Under the pieces are notes generated by a model. It was not told where the DNA came from and ran no database searches. It saw nothing but the letters and a program-made list of their open reading frames with translations. This document shows, one piece after another, positions 1 to 8,862 of a stretch of 64,000 bases of DNA. The position numbers were made by a program, and so were the translations under genes. Source of the stretch: Hyphomicrobiales bacterium (lineage in GTDB: Bacteria; Pseudomonadota; Alphaproteobacteria; Rhizobiales; Xanthobacteraceae); contig JADJPN010000005.1 of assembly GCA_016713235.1 (NCBI GenBank), forward strand, positions 62,001 to 126,000, written 5' to 3'. How positions within the stretch are numbered: position 1 is the first letter of the stretch; each line of letters opens with the position of its first letter.

Positions 1-1225
1 CGTGCTGGTCGAGATCGGCGGCACCGTCGGCTACATCGAGGGGCTGCCGTTCTTCGAGGCGATCCGGCAACTGAAAAACGAATTGCCGCGCGGCAACTGC
101 ATCTATGTTCACCTGACGCTGCTGCCGTTCATTCCAAGCGCCGGCGAACTCAAGACCAAGCCGACGCAGCACTCGGTGAAAGAGCTGCGCTCGATCGGCA
201 TTCAGCCGGATATCCTGCTGTGCCGCACCGACCGCGAAATTCCGAGAGAGGAGCGGCGCAAGCTCGGCCTGTTCTGCAACGTGCGCGAAAGCGCCGTGAT
301 CGAGGCGCGCGACGCCGACAGCATTTATGCGGTGCCGTCCGCGTATCACGCGGCGGGTCTGGACAGCGAAGTGCTTGCTGCCTTCGACATCAAGGATGCA
401 CGCAAGCCCGATCTCACGCGCTGGCGGACGATCGAAGACCGCGTTCGCAATCCCGAAGGTGACGTCACGATCGCGATCGTCGGCAAATATACGGGCCTGA
501 AGGATGCTTATAAGTCGCTGATCGAAGCGCTTTCGCATGGCGGGATCGCAAACAAGGTGAAGGTGAAACTCGACTGGATCGAGTCCGAGATCTTCGAGAA
601 GGAAGATCCGTCGCCCTATCTCGAGCACGTCAACGGCATTCTGGTGCCGGGCGGTTTCGGCCATCGCGGCGCGGAAGGAAAAATCCGCGCGGTGCAATTC
701 GCGCGCGAGCGCAACGTGCCTTACTTCGGCATCTGCTTCGGCATGCAGATGGCGGTGGTGGAGGCGGCGCGAAATCTCGCCGGCATCAACAGTGCGAACT
801 CGACCGAGTTCGGTGCGACGCCGGAGCCGGTGGTAGGCTTGCTGACCGAGTGGCTGCGCGGCAACGAGCGCGAACGGCGCGAAGCGGGCGGCAACCTGGG
901 CGGCACGATGCGGCTCGGTGCTTTTCCCGCGGCTCTTGCGAAAGGCAGCCGCGTTGCGGAAATCTATGGCTCGACGCAAATCGAGGAGCGGCATCGTCAC
1001 CGCTACGAAGTGAACACGATCTATCGCGAGCGTCTCGAAGCCAAGGGCATGCGCTTTTCCGGAATGTCGCCGGACGGCGTGCTGCCGGAGATCATCGAGT
1101 ATCCGGATCATCCGTGGTTCGTCGGCGTGCAATTCCATCCCGAGCTGAAATCGCGCCCGTTCGATCCGCACCCCTTGTTCTCGTCGTTCGTGGGTGCCGC
1201 GGTCGAGCAAAGCCGGCTGGTTTAA
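1..1225 (+). CDS. pyrG: CTP synthase, C-terminal part (5' end outside window)
   Basis: CTP synthase aminates UTP to CTP using ammonia from glutamine, the last step of de novo pyrimidine nucleotide synthesis, in the cytosol. About 407 codons are present; the family is near 540 residues, so roughly the first 135 lie upstream of the window. The visible part starts inside the synthetase domain (VEIGGTVGYIEGLPF). It continues into the class I glutamine amidotransferase domain with the oxyanion segment PGGFGHRG, the nucleophile loop GICFGMQ and the His-Glu pair in VQFHPELKSRP. The frame is intact to the TAA. The next gene follows after 6 bases, so the two are probably co-transcribed. I see no oddity. 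Confidence 0.97.
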   Translation, partial: VLVEIGGTVGYIEGLPFFEAIRQLKNELPRGNCIYVHLTLLPFIPSAGELKTKPTQHSVKELRSIGIQPDILLCRTDREIPREERRKLGLFCNVRESAVIEARDADSIYAVPSAYHAAGLDSEVLAAFDIKDARKPDLTRWRTIEDRVRNPEGDVTIAIVGKYTGLKDAYKSLIEALSHGGIANKVKVKLDWIESEIFEKEDPSPYLEHVNGILVPGGFGHRGAEGKIRAVQFARERNVPYFGICFGMQMAVVEAARNLAGINSANSTEFGATPEPVVGLLTEWLRGNERERREAGGNLGGTMRLGAFPAALAKGSRVAEIYGSTQIEERHRHRYEVNTIYRERLEAKGMRFSGMSPDGVLPEIIEYPDHPWFVGVQFHPELKSRPFDPHPLFSSFVGAAVEQSRLV

Positions 1226-1231
1226 TCCACG

Positions 1232-2092
1232 ATGTCCCGCGGCATCGATCACGTCATTCATCTCGTCCGCGATCTCGATGCGGCGGCCTCGCTTTACGAA
1301 AAGCTCGGTTTTCTCGTGAGTGCCCGCAACAAGCATCCGTTCGGCACGCATAACCGGATCGCGCAGCTCGACGGCTCCTACGTCGAAATTCTCGCCGTCG
1401 TCGAACCGGAAAAGATTCAAGGCGCGGGCGGGCCGACTTCGTTTGCGCATTACCACCGCGATTTTCTGGCGCGCAATGGCGAAGGCTTGAGCGGTCTCGT
1501 GCTCGCAAGCTCGGACGCGAATGCCGATAAGCTCGCGTTCGACAAAGCCGGCTATGGTGGCTTTCCGGTGTTCGATTTTGGACGCATGGGAAAACGCCCA
1601 GATGGCAGCGAGGCAGAGCTTGCCTTTGCGCTTTCTTTTCTCAGAGAGCCGGACTCCGCCGACGTGATGACGGTAGTCTGTGAGCATAAGCGGCCCGAGA
1701 ACTTCTGGTTCAAGGAGTTGCAGGCGCACGCAAACGGCGCATCGCGGGTCGCGAGTGCGATCCTCACCGCCGAAAGTCCGACTGATCACCAGTATTTTCT
1801 CCAGGCGTGGACCGGCGTGCGCGATCTACGTTCGACTTCGCTCGGCGTTACCGCCGAAACCCGGCGCGGCGATATTCAGATTACCGAGGCGCGGCCGTTC
1901 GAAGATGCGTTTGGTATCAAGCCGGCGGTATCGAAGGGCTTGCGCTTGTCGGCGCTCACGTTTGCCGGCGATGCCGTGAAGATCCGTGCGGCGATTTCAA
2001 AGAGCGGAATAGCCGCGCAAGAACGCAATGGCCGCCTCGTCATCCATGCGCATGGCGCAGTGCTAGGCTTTGAAGTTAACGCCGCCCGTTGA
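1232..2092 (+). CDS. VOC-family (glyoxalase-like domain) protein
   Basis: This 286-residue protein opens with a vicinal-oxygen-chelate pattern (DHVIHLVRDLDAA, then a GF..SARNKHPFGTHNRI segment) typical of the glyoxalase-like domain group. These proteins bind a metal and act on small molecules, but the substrate cannot be read from sequence. The frame is intact from ATG 1232 to TGA 2092. It lies 6 bases after pyrG and 33 bases before kdsA, so it looks like an operon passenger between two biosynthetic genes. The C-terminal half (from about residue 160) appears to be a second VOC-like module, with weaker similarity. It is probably a cytosolic enzyme. A bleomycin-resistance-type binding protein is an alternative reading. 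Confidence 0.8.
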   Translation: MSRGIDHVIHLVRDLDAAASLYEKLGFLVSARNKHPFGTHNRIAQLDGSYVEILAVVEPEKIQGAGGPTSFAHYHRDFLARNGEGLSGLVLASSDANADKLAFDKAGYGGFPVFDFGRMGKRPDGSEAELAFALSFLREPDSADVMTVVCEHKRPENFWFKELQAHANGASRVASAILTAESPTDHQYFLQAWTGVRDLRSTSLGVTAETRRGDIQITEARPFEDAFGIKPAVSKGLRLSALTFAGDAVKIRAAISKSGIAAQERNGRLVIHAHGAVLGFEVNAAR

Positions 2093-2125
2093 CCGGGCCG
2101 TAGCCCCGACGCAAGGTCCGCCGCG

Positions 2126-2980
2126 ATGAACAAGCCGCTCACGAACCCCGCGCCCAGCGCCGTTGTTTCCGCCGGAAACGCGCGCTTTGGCAATGACCTG
2201 CCGCTCGCCCTGATCGCGGGGCCCTGCCAGATGGAGAGCCGGGCGCACGCGCTGGAAGTGGCAAGCGCGCTTAAGGAAATTGCGGGCCGGTTGAAGATCG
2301 GCCTCGTCTACAAGTCTTCGTTCGACAAGGCCAACCGCACCAGCGCGAAATCCGCGCGCGGCATGGGGATCGATGCGGCGCTGCCGGTGTTCGCGGAAGT
2401 GCGTGAAACGCTCGGACTGCCCACGCTGACCGATGTGCACGAAATCGATCAATGTGCGCGCGCAGCGGAAGCCTGCGATGTGTTGCAGATTCCTGCGTTC
2501 CTTTGCCGCCAGACCGATCTTCTGATTGCAGCCGCGAAGACTGGCCGCGTGGTCAACGTGAAAAAGGGTCAGTTCCTCGCGCCGTGGGACATGAAAAATG
2601 TCGTCGAGAAAGTGACCGGCGCGGGTAACGCGAATGTACTCGTCACCGAACGCGGCGTCTCGTTCGGATACAACACGCTGGTCTCTGACATGCGCGCGCT
2701 TCCGGTCTTGCGCGGGACCGGTGCGCCGGTGATCTTCGATGCGACCCATTCGGTGCAGCAGCCGGGCGGACAGGGCACGTCTTCTGGCGGTGAGCGCGAG
2801 TATGTCGGCGTACTCGCGCGCGCCGCGGTCGCGGTCGGCGTCGCGGGTGTGTTCATCGAAACGCATCCCGATCCGGACAAGGCGCCGTCCGACGGCCCGA
2901 ACATGATCCCGTTGAAAGAACTCGAAGCGCTGCTCAAAGACCTTATCGCGTTCGATGCGCTCGCGAAGACAAAGCGCTAA
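2126..2980 (+). CDS. kdsA: 3-deoxy-8-phosphooctulonate synthase (KDO-8-P synthase)
   Basis: KdsA condenses arabinose-5-phosphate with phosphoenolpyruvate to give KDO-8-phosphate, the precursor of the KDO sugar in the lipopolysaccharide inner core. The 284-residue protein has the standard length and motifs: IAGPCQMES near residue 30, YKSSFDKANRTS, and FDATHSVQQPGG. Cys34 in the GPC motif is the ligand seen in metal-dependent members; metal-independent ones have Asn there, so a divalent-metal enzyme is inferred. Start ATG 2126. The gene is followed 24 bases later by an MFS transporter on the same strand. An eno gene lies about 3 kb downstream, a common alphaproteobacterial neighbourhood. Confidence 0.96.
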   Translation: MNKPLTNPAPSAVVSAGNARFGNDLPLALIAGPCQMESRAHALEVASALKEIAGRLKIGLVYKSSFDKANRTSAKSARGMGIDAALPVFAEVRETLGLPTLTDVHEIDQCARAAEACDVLQIPAFLCRQTDLLIAAAKTGRVVNVKKGQFLAPWDMKNVVEKVTGAGNANVLVTERGVSFGYNTLVSDMRALPVLRGTGAPVIFDATHSVQQPGGQGTSSGGEREYVGVLARAAVAVGVAGVFIETHPDPDKAPSDGPNMIPLKELEALLKDLIAFDALAKTKR

Positions 2981-3004
2981 CCGCCCGGAAGTACCAACCA
3001 GAAC

Positions 3005-4162
3005 ATGAACCGGGCGCTCTTTGTCGTAAGCTTCATCGCGTTCTCAACCGGCCTGTTCATGCGCGCGATCGATCCCGTCGTGCCGCAGATTTCCGGAGAG
3101 TTCGGCATTCCCGCTGCGGACGTCGCGCTGCTCGCAACAGCCTTCGCGCTGCCGTTCGCGGTCATTCAGCCATTTCTCGGCCCGGCCAGCGACGTTTTCG
3201 GCAAGACCCGGATGATGTTGATCGGGCTGTCGGTGCTTGTTGCGGCAACGCTCGCGGGCGCGTTCACGCAGAATTTCATTTGGCTGCTTGCGACGCGAGT
3301 GATCGCAGGCATGGCGGCCGGCGCGATTTTTCCCGCTGGTCTTGCCTTCATTTCGGATTCGGTTGCGGTGGAGCGGCGGCAGATTGTGATTGGCCGTTAC
3401 GTCGCAGCGGCACTTGCCGGCAACCTCACCGGCGCGTGGGCCGGTGGCCTCATCGGAGATATCGCAGGGTGGCGCGGCGTATTGGTATCCGCAACCATCT
3501 GTGGCGCGCTTGCGTTCCTCATCGGCCTGTGGGGTTTTCGCAATGTGAAGTACGATCGCGGACCGAAGTTCGATCTCGCGTTCGCGATCGGCAGCTACAG
3601 GACGATCTTCTCCAATCCGCGCGCAAAATGGACCTATCTCGGCGTGCTGCTCGATGGCATGGCCATCTTCGGGCTTTTCCCATTCGTCGCGATCCTCCTG
3701 CACCAATCCGGCGAGCATCGCGCGACGATCGCGGGCTTCGTGATCGCGGGCTTTGCGGTCGGCGGAGCGCTGTTTGGTTTGTTGGTGCCGCAGATTTCGA
3801 AAATGTTCGGGACGCGCGGCATGATGATCTGGGGCGGCTTAATCGCCGGAGCGATGCTTTGCGTTTCCACGCTGCGGCTGGCGTGGCAGGCGGAGTTTGC
3901 CGCCTTCTTTGTGATGGGCATCGGTTTTTACATGATGCACACCTGCTTTCAGTTGGCGGCGTCGGAGATCGCGCCCAAAGCGCGCGGCTCGGCGATCGCG
4001 CTGCATTCATTCTTTTTCTTCATCGGACAGGCAGTTGGCCCGGTATTTTATTACTGGGGGTTCGCGCATGCCGGTCTCGTTCCGACGCTGCTTGCCGCTG
4101 CTATTCTGATTGCCCTGACTGGAACCGGCGGCGCGCACTTCCTTTTTCCAAAGAAGCCTTAG
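3005..4162 (+). CDS. MFS transporter
   Basis: This 385-residue hydrophobic protein has about twelve predicted membrane segments and major-facilitator signatures: a loop 2-3 motif around GPASDVFGKTRMM, and a helix-4/5 region (RVIAGMAAGAIFPAGLAF). Members of this size and pattern are usually proton-driven drug or metabolite exporters in the inner membrane; the substrate is unknown. The start ATG 3005 lies 24 bases after kdsA, so it may be the last gene of the pyrG-kdsA transcript. Its TAG stop overlaps by four bases (TTAG) the stop codon of the convergent DUF1835 gene. The frame is intact. Confidence 0.9.
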   Translation: MNRALFVVSFIAFSTGLFMRAIDPVVPQISGEFGIPAADVALLATAFALPFAVIQPFLGPASDVFGKTRMMLIGLSVLVAATLAGAFTQNFIWLLATRVIAGMAAGAIFPAGLAFISDSVAVERRQIVIGRYVAAALAGNLTGAWAGGLIGDIAGWRGVLVSATICGALAFLIGLWGFRNVKYDRGPKFDLAFAIGSYRTIFSNPRAKWTYLGVLLDGMAIFGLFPFVAILLHQSGEHRATIAGFVIAGFAVGGALFGLLVPQISKMFGTRGMMIWGGLIAGAMLCVSTLRLAWQAEFAAFFVMGIGFYMMHTCFQLAASEIAPKARGSAIALHSFFFFIGQAVGPVFYYWGFAHAGLVPTLLAAAILIALTGTGGAHFLFPKKP

Positions 4163-5115
4163 CCGCGCATCAGGCTTTTCGTCTGCGTGTCGTAGCGCCA
4201 GACATTCTCGTTCGTGAGATGCATGCCGCCGATCCAGCGGTCGATGCCATTCAGCTTCACATGATCGGCGCGGCCCTCGAGAATGGCGTGGCCGGCTTCG
4301 GTTAGTTCGACCGGTGTATGCGTGTATTCGACGGCCATGTTGGATCGCGCGGCTTTCGCAACACCGCCTTCGGGCAACCCATGAACGAGCGGCGAAGCGC
4401 CAAGTCCAAGTTTTTCCAGTCGATAATAAAATCCGAGATCGCCGAGGAACGGCAGTGGCTCGGTTTGGCGGTAGTGGCGAAATGCCAGTCCCGGCGTGAT
4501 CGCGCCATCGCGGATCGCAAGCAGCGCGGCCCGCTCGACGCGGCCGAGGCCGTCGCGCGGAGATGGATATTCTTCGAGCAGCCGCGCGAAACATGTGCGC
4601 ACTTCGGGTAGCGCGCCGGTTGTAAAGGCGTGCTCGCGAACGGCGCCCGGCGCCGGCGCGCGAAAGGCGCTCCACATCGTCGCTGCCGCTTCGTAATCGT
4701 CGCCCGATATTTCGCGCATGCGTTGTGCAGCCAGATCGATATGGTTCGGCAGCGGGGGTGCGGCGAGCGCGAGGTATGGCGAAGCCGCCGGTTTGTTTTT
4801 CGAAAGCCGGGCGAGCAGTTCGATGATCTGCAACTGATCGTGCAGGTCGGTTTCGAACCAGAGTTCGACCCGGCCAAAGTCACCGATCTTTTCAAAGGCC
4901 TTATTGCGCCGCGTGAAGTCCGCGCGGACATCATTCATGCCAAAGGCGTTTTCGATGTGTTGCGCGCGAACATCCGCAAGCGCCTCATCGTCGACGCCGC
5001 CCGGGACCGGCCCTTCGACCAACACGTCGCGCCAGATCAGGATTTCGGCGTCAGGAAAATGGGCGGCAAGCGCATGCGCGGCGTGGTCGCCGTTGGTCAC
5101 CAAAATGCGGCTCAT
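4159..5115 (-). CDS. DUF1835 domain-containing protein
   Basis: This 318-residue soluble protein has an N-terminal DUF1835-type region (ILVTNGDHAAHAL, then ILIWRDVLVEGPVP) and a helical C-terminal half (the second domain usual in this group). DUF1835 proteins have no established biochemical function. No signal peptide or membrane segment is present. Start ATG 5115; the stop overlaps the stop of the convergent MFS gene by four bases. It follows queF on the minus strand after a 9-base gap, so the two are probably co-transcribed, which does not reveal its role. The frame is intact. Confidence 0.85.
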   Translation of the reverse strand: MSRILVTNGDHAAHALAAHFPDAEILIWRDVLVEGPVPGGVDDEALADVRAQHIENAFGMNDVRADFTRRNKAFEKIGDFGRVELWFETDLHDQLQIIELLARLSKNKPAASPYLALAAPPLPNHIDLAAQRMREISGDDYEAAATMWSAFRAPAPGAVREHAFTTGALPEVRTCFARLLEEYPSPRDGLGRVERAALLAIRDGAITPGLAFRHYRQTEPLPFLGDLGFYYRLEKLGLGASPLVHGLPEGGVAKAARSNMAVEYTHTPVELTEAGHAILEGRADHVKLNGIDRWIGGMHLTNENVWRYDTQTKSLMRG

Positions 5116-5124
5116 GCCGAATGA

Positions 5125-5562
5125 TCAGCCGCGCCCGCGATACGGCGCAACGCCCTGGTCGGGGAGCCATACCGAGGCAGGCAGCTTGCCATGCTGCCAG
5201 AAGACGTCGATGGGCATGCCGCCGCGTGGGTACCAGTAGCCGCCGATGCGCAAGTATCTGGGAGAAAGCAACTTTACGAGCTTCTTCCCGATGCCGACCG
5301 TGCAGTCCTCGTGAAATGCGCCGTGATTGCGGAAGCTGGCGAAATACAATTTGAGCGACTTCGACTCCACGAGCCATTTCCCGGGAACGTAGTCGATGAC
5401 AAGATGCGCAAAGTCCGGCTGACTTGTGATTGGGCACAAGCTCGTAAACTCCGGCGTAACGAACCGGACGGCATAATCAGTATCCGGATGCGGATTTGGC
5501 ACGCGGTCCAGCGTCGCCTTATCAGGGGAAGAAGGAACGGGAGTCGAAGTACCGAGTTTCAA
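5125..5562 (-). CDS. queF: NADPH-dependent 7-cyano-7-deazaguanine reductase QueF
   Basis: QueF reduces preQ0 to preQ1 with NADPH in biosynthesis of queuosine, the wobble-position modification of tRNAs with GUN anticodons. The 145-residue protein is the short, single-domain form. The thioimide-forming Cys is in LCPITSQPDF, with the paired Asp seven residues on. The QueF signature region follows (ESKSLKLYFASFRNHGAFHE), giving the substrate-binding Glu and His. Start ATG 5562 is only 22 bases from the divergent small membrane gene at 5585, so the two promoters must overlap the neighbouring coding sequences. No other queuosine genes are in the window. Confidence 0.95.
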   Translation of the reverse strand: MKLGTSTPVPSSPDKATLDRVPNPHPDTDYAVRFVTPEFTSLCPITSQPDFAHLVIDYVPGKWLVESKSLKLYFASFRNHGAFHEDCTVGIGKKLVKLLSPRYLRIGGYWYPRGGMPIDVFWQHGKLPASVWLPDQGVAPYRGRG

Positions 5563-5584
5563 GCTTTTTACGGGCCATTGCGCT

Positions 5585-6001
5585 ATGAAGCTGGAATATC
5601 GCGACCTGTCCAGTTCAAGACCGGGGCATCAAAAGCGCTCCAGATGGCTGTCGTTTGGGTTACTCGACTTTTTCGCGGCCTCGCTCCTGATCTTTGTCAT
5701 TTCCGTGTACCTGGTCTTGCCCAAGCAAATCGAGCGGATGGTCGATGTCGTTTTTTACGACCCGTCGATCAACTCCTATGCCTCCTATCGCTGTATTCAG
5801 GACAGGACGACGAAGCACCGGTTCACGCAAAGCCGTGACGTGCGCGAACTGCGGGCTTCCGTCAGGGTGGTCAATTATGCCGAACTGAATCGGCTGGGCC
5901 GGCCACAGCCGGACGCCGGATGCTTTGCGGCGAAGGGCTTTACCGAGACGGTAACGCGCTGGGAGTACTTTTTCGGCTGGTTCATGAAGGCTGTTAGCTA
6001 A
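5585..6001 (+). CDS. small single-pass membrane protein, unknown function
   Basis: I do not recognise this 138-residue protein. Residues about 27-46 (LDFFAASLLIFVISVYLVL) form one hydrophobic helix after a basic N-terminus (RPGHQKRSRW), which favours a cytoplasmic N-terminus and periplasmic C-terminal domain. That domain holds two cysteines (YRCIQD and DAGCFA) that could form a disulfide. The gene lies between divergent queF and eno on the plus strand, ending 54 bases before the eno start. The codon pattern looks like that of the neighbours. Coding status is supported by the clean fit of the frame between its neighbours rather than by homology. Confidence 0.65.
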   Translation: MKLEYRDLSSSRPGHQKRSRWLSFGLLDFFAASLLIFVISVYLVLPKQIERMVDVVFYDPSINSYASYRCIQDRTTKHRFTQSRDVRELRASVRVVNYAELNRLGRPQPDAGCFAAKGFTETVTRWEYFFGWFMKAVS

Positions 6002-6055
6002 AGCCCCGAGAGGTCTTTGCGCGGGCGGGGCAGTTCGGCTAGAAGCCCGGCCATC

Positions 6056-7333
6056 ATGACAGCAATCACCGACATCCACGCTCGCGAAATTCTCGACAGC
6101 CGCGGTTTCCCCACCGTTGAAGTTGAAGTCCACCTGGAAGACGGCTCGATGGGCCGCGCGGCGGTGCCTTCGGGTGCCTCGACCGGCGCGCACGAGGCCG
6201 TCGAACTGCGCGATGGCGACAAGAAGCGTTACGGTGGCAAAGGCGTGCTGAATGCGGTCGCTGCGGTCAACGGCGAAATCTTCGACACCGTCGGCGGGTT
6301 GGATGCCGAGGAGCAGACCAAGATCGACGAGGTGATGATCGCGCTCGACGGCACGCCGAATAAAGGCCGTCTCGGCGCGAACGCCATCCTTGGCGTGTCC
6401 TTGGCGGTCGCAAAGGCAGCGGCGCAGTCTTCGAACATGCCGCTCTACCGCTATGTTGGCGGCACCAGCGCGCGCGTTTTGCCCGTGCCGATGATGAACA
6501 TCGTCAACGGCGGCGCGCATGCCGACAATCCGATCGACTTTCAGGAATTCATGATCATGCCGGTAGGCGCGGATACCTTCCGCGACGCACTGCGTATGGG
6601 CTCGGAAATCTTTCACACGCTCAAGAAGGGTTTGAAGGACGCCGGCCACAACACGAATGTCGGCGACGAAGGCGGCTTCGCGCCGAACCTGAAAGATGCG
6701 GATGCTGCGCTCGGCTTCGTGATGAAGTCGGTGGAAGCGGCCGGCTACAAGCCGGGCGACGACGTGCTGATCGCGCTCGACTGCGCGTCGACCGAGTTCT
6801 TCAAGAACGGCAAGTACGTATACGAGGGCGAGGGCAAGTCGCGCGATCCGGAAGCGCAGGCTTCCTATCTCGCTGATCTGTGCAAGCGCTATCCGATCAT
6901 CTCGATCGAAGACGGCATGTCCGAGGATGATTGGGAGGGCTGGAAAATTCTCACCGACAAGGTCGGCAAGGACGTGCAGCTCGTCGGCGACGATCTCTTC
7001 GTGACCAACGAGAAGCGCCTGCGCGAAGGCATCGAAAAGGGTGTCGGCAACGCGATCCTCGTGAAAGTGAACCAGATCGGTTCGCTGACCGAAACGCTGG
7101 CCGCCGTCGATACCGCGCACCGGGCGGCTTATCGGGCCGTCATGTCCCACCGCTCCGGCGAGACCGAGGACGCGACCATTGCCGACCTCGCGGTCGCGAC
7201 CAATTGCGGGCAGATCAAGACCGGCTCGCTGGCCCGTTCGGACCGTACCGCGAAGTACAACCAGTTGCTCCGGATCGAAGAGGAACTGGGCGATCAGGCC
7301 CGCTACGGCGGCCGTGACGCGCTGCCGCGTTAA
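6056..7333 (+). CDS. eno: enolase (phosphopyruvate hydratase)
   Basis: Enolase interconverts 2-phosphoglycerate and phosphoenolpyruvate in glycolysis/gluconeogenesis and, in many bacteria, also binds RNase E. From ATG 6056 the protein is 425 residues, the family length. An in-frame ATG at 6017 would add 13 non-conserved residues and is rejected because enolases start MTxIxDIxAREILDSRG. Key motifs are SGASTGAHEA, GANAILGVSLA, the Mg-binding ALDCASTEFF and SIEDGMSEDDW regions, and the catalytic MSHRSGETED. It is followed 34 bases later by an FtsB-like gene and then pdhA, a conserved alphaproteobacterial order. The frame is intact. Confidence 0.98.
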   Translation: MTAITDIHAREILDSRGFPTVEVEVHLEDGSMGRAAVPSGASTGAHEAVELRDGDKKRYGGKGVLNAVAAVNGEIFDTVGGLDAEEQTKIDEVMIALDGTPNKGRLGANAILGVSLAVAKAAAQSSNMPLYRYVGGTSARVLPVPMMNIVNGGAHADNPIDFQEFMIMPVGADTFRDALRMGSEIFHTLKKGLKDAGHNTNVGDEGGFAPNLKDADAALGFVMKSVEAAGYKPGDDVLIALDCASTEFFKNGKYVYEGEGKSRDPEAQASYLADLCKRYPIISIEDGMSEDDWEGWKILTDKVGKDVQLVGDDLFVTNEKRLREGIEKGVGNAILVKVNQIGSLTETLAAVDTAHRAAYRAVMSHRSGETEDATIADLAVATNCGQIKTGSLARSDRTAKYNQLLRIEEELGDQARYGGRDALPR

Positions 7334-7367
7334 CAGACGGGCAACTTGAACCGGCGATAACTGCCCG

Positions 7368-7682
7368 ATGGTTACGCGAACGCGGCTCGGCCGCTTCTTC
7401 CGGGTTCTTGGGCTTTATTGCATCGCCGCCGCGATGATCGCCTATTTCGCGTTCCATGCGCAGCACGGCAATTATGGCATTGAAGCCGGCAAGGCGCTCA
7501 AGGAAGAAATCGCGAACCTTACGGTCGAGCGCGACCAACTGGTCATCGAACGCACGGCGCTGGAGCACCGGAATCAGTTGCTGCGCTCCAGCCAGATCGA
7601 TCCGGATTTGCTCGAAGAACTCGCGCGCCGCGATCTTTCTTTTGCGATGCCGAACGATCTCGTCATGATCCTCCGACGCTAA
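7368..7682 (+). CDS. FtsB/DivIC-family septum formation initiator protein
   Basis: This 104-residue bitopic protein has a basic N-terminus (TRTRLGRFFR), one membrane helix (about residues 14-30) and a coiled coil from about residue 38 to 75 (EIANLTVERDQLVIERTAL). It ends with a short domain (LEELARRDLSFAMPND) matching the FtsB/DivIC pattern. FtsB links FtsL and FtsQ in the divisome and helps activate septal peptidoglycan synthesis. Position between eno and pdhA is the usual place for this gene in alphaproteobacteria, which supports the call. Divergence from enteric FtsB is normal, so I leave the symbol blank. Confidence 0.88.
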   Translation: MVTRTRLGRFFRVLGLYCIAAAMIAYFAFHAQHGNYGIEAGKALKEEIANLTVERDQLVIERTALEHRNQLLRSSQIDPDLLEELARRDLSFAMPNDLVMILRR

Positions 7683-7830
7683 CGCATAGCTCCCGCAATC
7701 TCGTTTCGAAAAACGCCGCGCGGCTGAAATTTCCTTTAGTTGCAACTGGATCAGTCTGGTATGCCAGCGGAAGCTGTAGCGTCACCCGAAAAATTGCGGT
7801 AAGCCAAATTCACGGGAGACAAAAACAAAA

Positions 7831-8853
7831 ATGCCTGCCGCCGCAAAAGTAGAGAAATCTGACAAGTCTGTTTCGCGCGCAACGAAGTCGGTTGCGTGGA
7901 GCAAGGAGCAGGAGCTTTTCGCGTATCGCGAGATGCTGCTCATCCGCCGTTTCGAAGAGAAGGCCGGCCAGCTTTACGGCATGGGCCTGATCGGCGGCTT
8001 CGCCACTTGTATATCGGTCAGGAAGCCGTTGTCGTCGGGATGCAGATGGCGCTCAAAGAGGGCGACCAGGTCATCACCGCCTATCGCGATCACGGTCACA
8101 TGCTTGCCTGTGGCATGGAAGCGAACGGCGTCATGGCCGAACTCACCGGCCGGCGCGGCGGATATTCCAAAGGCAAAGGCGGCTCGATGCATATGTTCAG
8201 CACCGAGAAGCACTTCTACGGCGGCCACGGTATCGTCGGCGCGCAGGTTTCGCTCGGCACCGGGCATCGCGTTCGCGAACCGCTACCGCGAGAACGGCAA
8301 TGTGTCGCTCACGTATTTCGGCGACGGCGCTTCGAACCAGGGTCAGGTCTACGAGAGTTTCAACATGGCGGAGCTCTGGAAGCTCCCCGTCGTCTACATC
8401 ATCGAGAACAACAAATACGCGATGGGCACTTCGGTCGAGCGCTCGTCGGCTTTGCAGGATTTCTCCAAGCGCGGTGCGTCGTTCAACATCCCCGGCGAAA
8501 AGGTCGACGGCATGGATGTGCGCGCGGTCTATGAAGCCGGCGCGAAGGCAGTCGAATACGCCCGCAGTGGAGAAGGTCCCTTCATTCTGGAGATGAACAC
8601 CTACCGCTATCGCGGTCACTCGATGTCCGATCCGGCAAAATACCGCGCGAAGGAAGAAGTCGAGAAGATGCGCACCGAGCGCGATCCGATCGAGCGCGTT
8701 CGCAACCGTATTCTGGAAAGCAAGCTCGCTTCCGAAGACGAAATTAAAAAGATCGATGCCGAGATCCGGAGCATCGTGAATGAGTCCGCCGAGTTTGCGA
8801 CCAACGATCAAGAGCCCGATGTATCGGAGCTCTATACCGACGTGTCGCGGTAG
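7831..8853 (+). CDS. pdhA: pyruvate dehydrogenase E1 subunit alpha (two compensating frameshifts inside)
   Basis: E1-alpha and E1-beta form the thiamine-diphosphate enzyme that decarboxylates pyruvate and acetylates the E2 lipoyl arm. The open frame is 340 residues with a correct N-terminus (residues 1-57) and C-terminus (from about 146), including the TPP motif GDGASNQGQVYESFNMA. Between about 8003 and 8265 the family sequence (CHLYIGQEAVVVGMQMALKE through VGAQVSLGTG) is in another frame. One base is missing near 8003 (GGFCHLY reads GGFATCI) and one G is extra near 8265 (GGG for GG). Because the shifts cancel, no stop appears and about 87 residues would be wrong. Sequence error is the likely cause, since the enzyme is central to metabolism. 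Confidence 0.9.
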   Translation: MPAAAKVEKSDKSVSRATKSVAWSKEQELFAYREMLLIRRFEEKAGQLYGMGLIGGFATCISVRKPLSSGCRWRSKRATRSSPPIAITVTCLPVAWKRTASWPNSPAGAADIPKAKAARCICSAPRSTSTAATVSSARRFRSAPGIAFANRYRENGNVSLTYFGDGASNQGQVYESFNMAELWKLPVVYIIENNKYAMGTSVERSSALQDFSKRGASFNIPGEKVDGMDVRAVYEAGAKAVEYARSGEGPFILEMNTYRYRGHSMSDPAKYRAKEEVEKMRTERDPIERVRNRILESKLASEDEIKKIDAEIRSIVNESAEFATNDQEPDVSELYTDVSR

Positions 8854-8862
8854 GCAGGCACG

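Noticed and set aside
2063..2866. Minus-strand open frame of 267 codons opposite kdsA
   Set aside because: It is Arg/His-rich low-conservation sequence typical of antisense frames in GC-rich genes.
5660..7150. Long minus-strand open frame (496 codons) opposite eno
   Set aside because: It is a mirror of the third-position GC bias of eno and has no recognisable motif; eno itself is certain.
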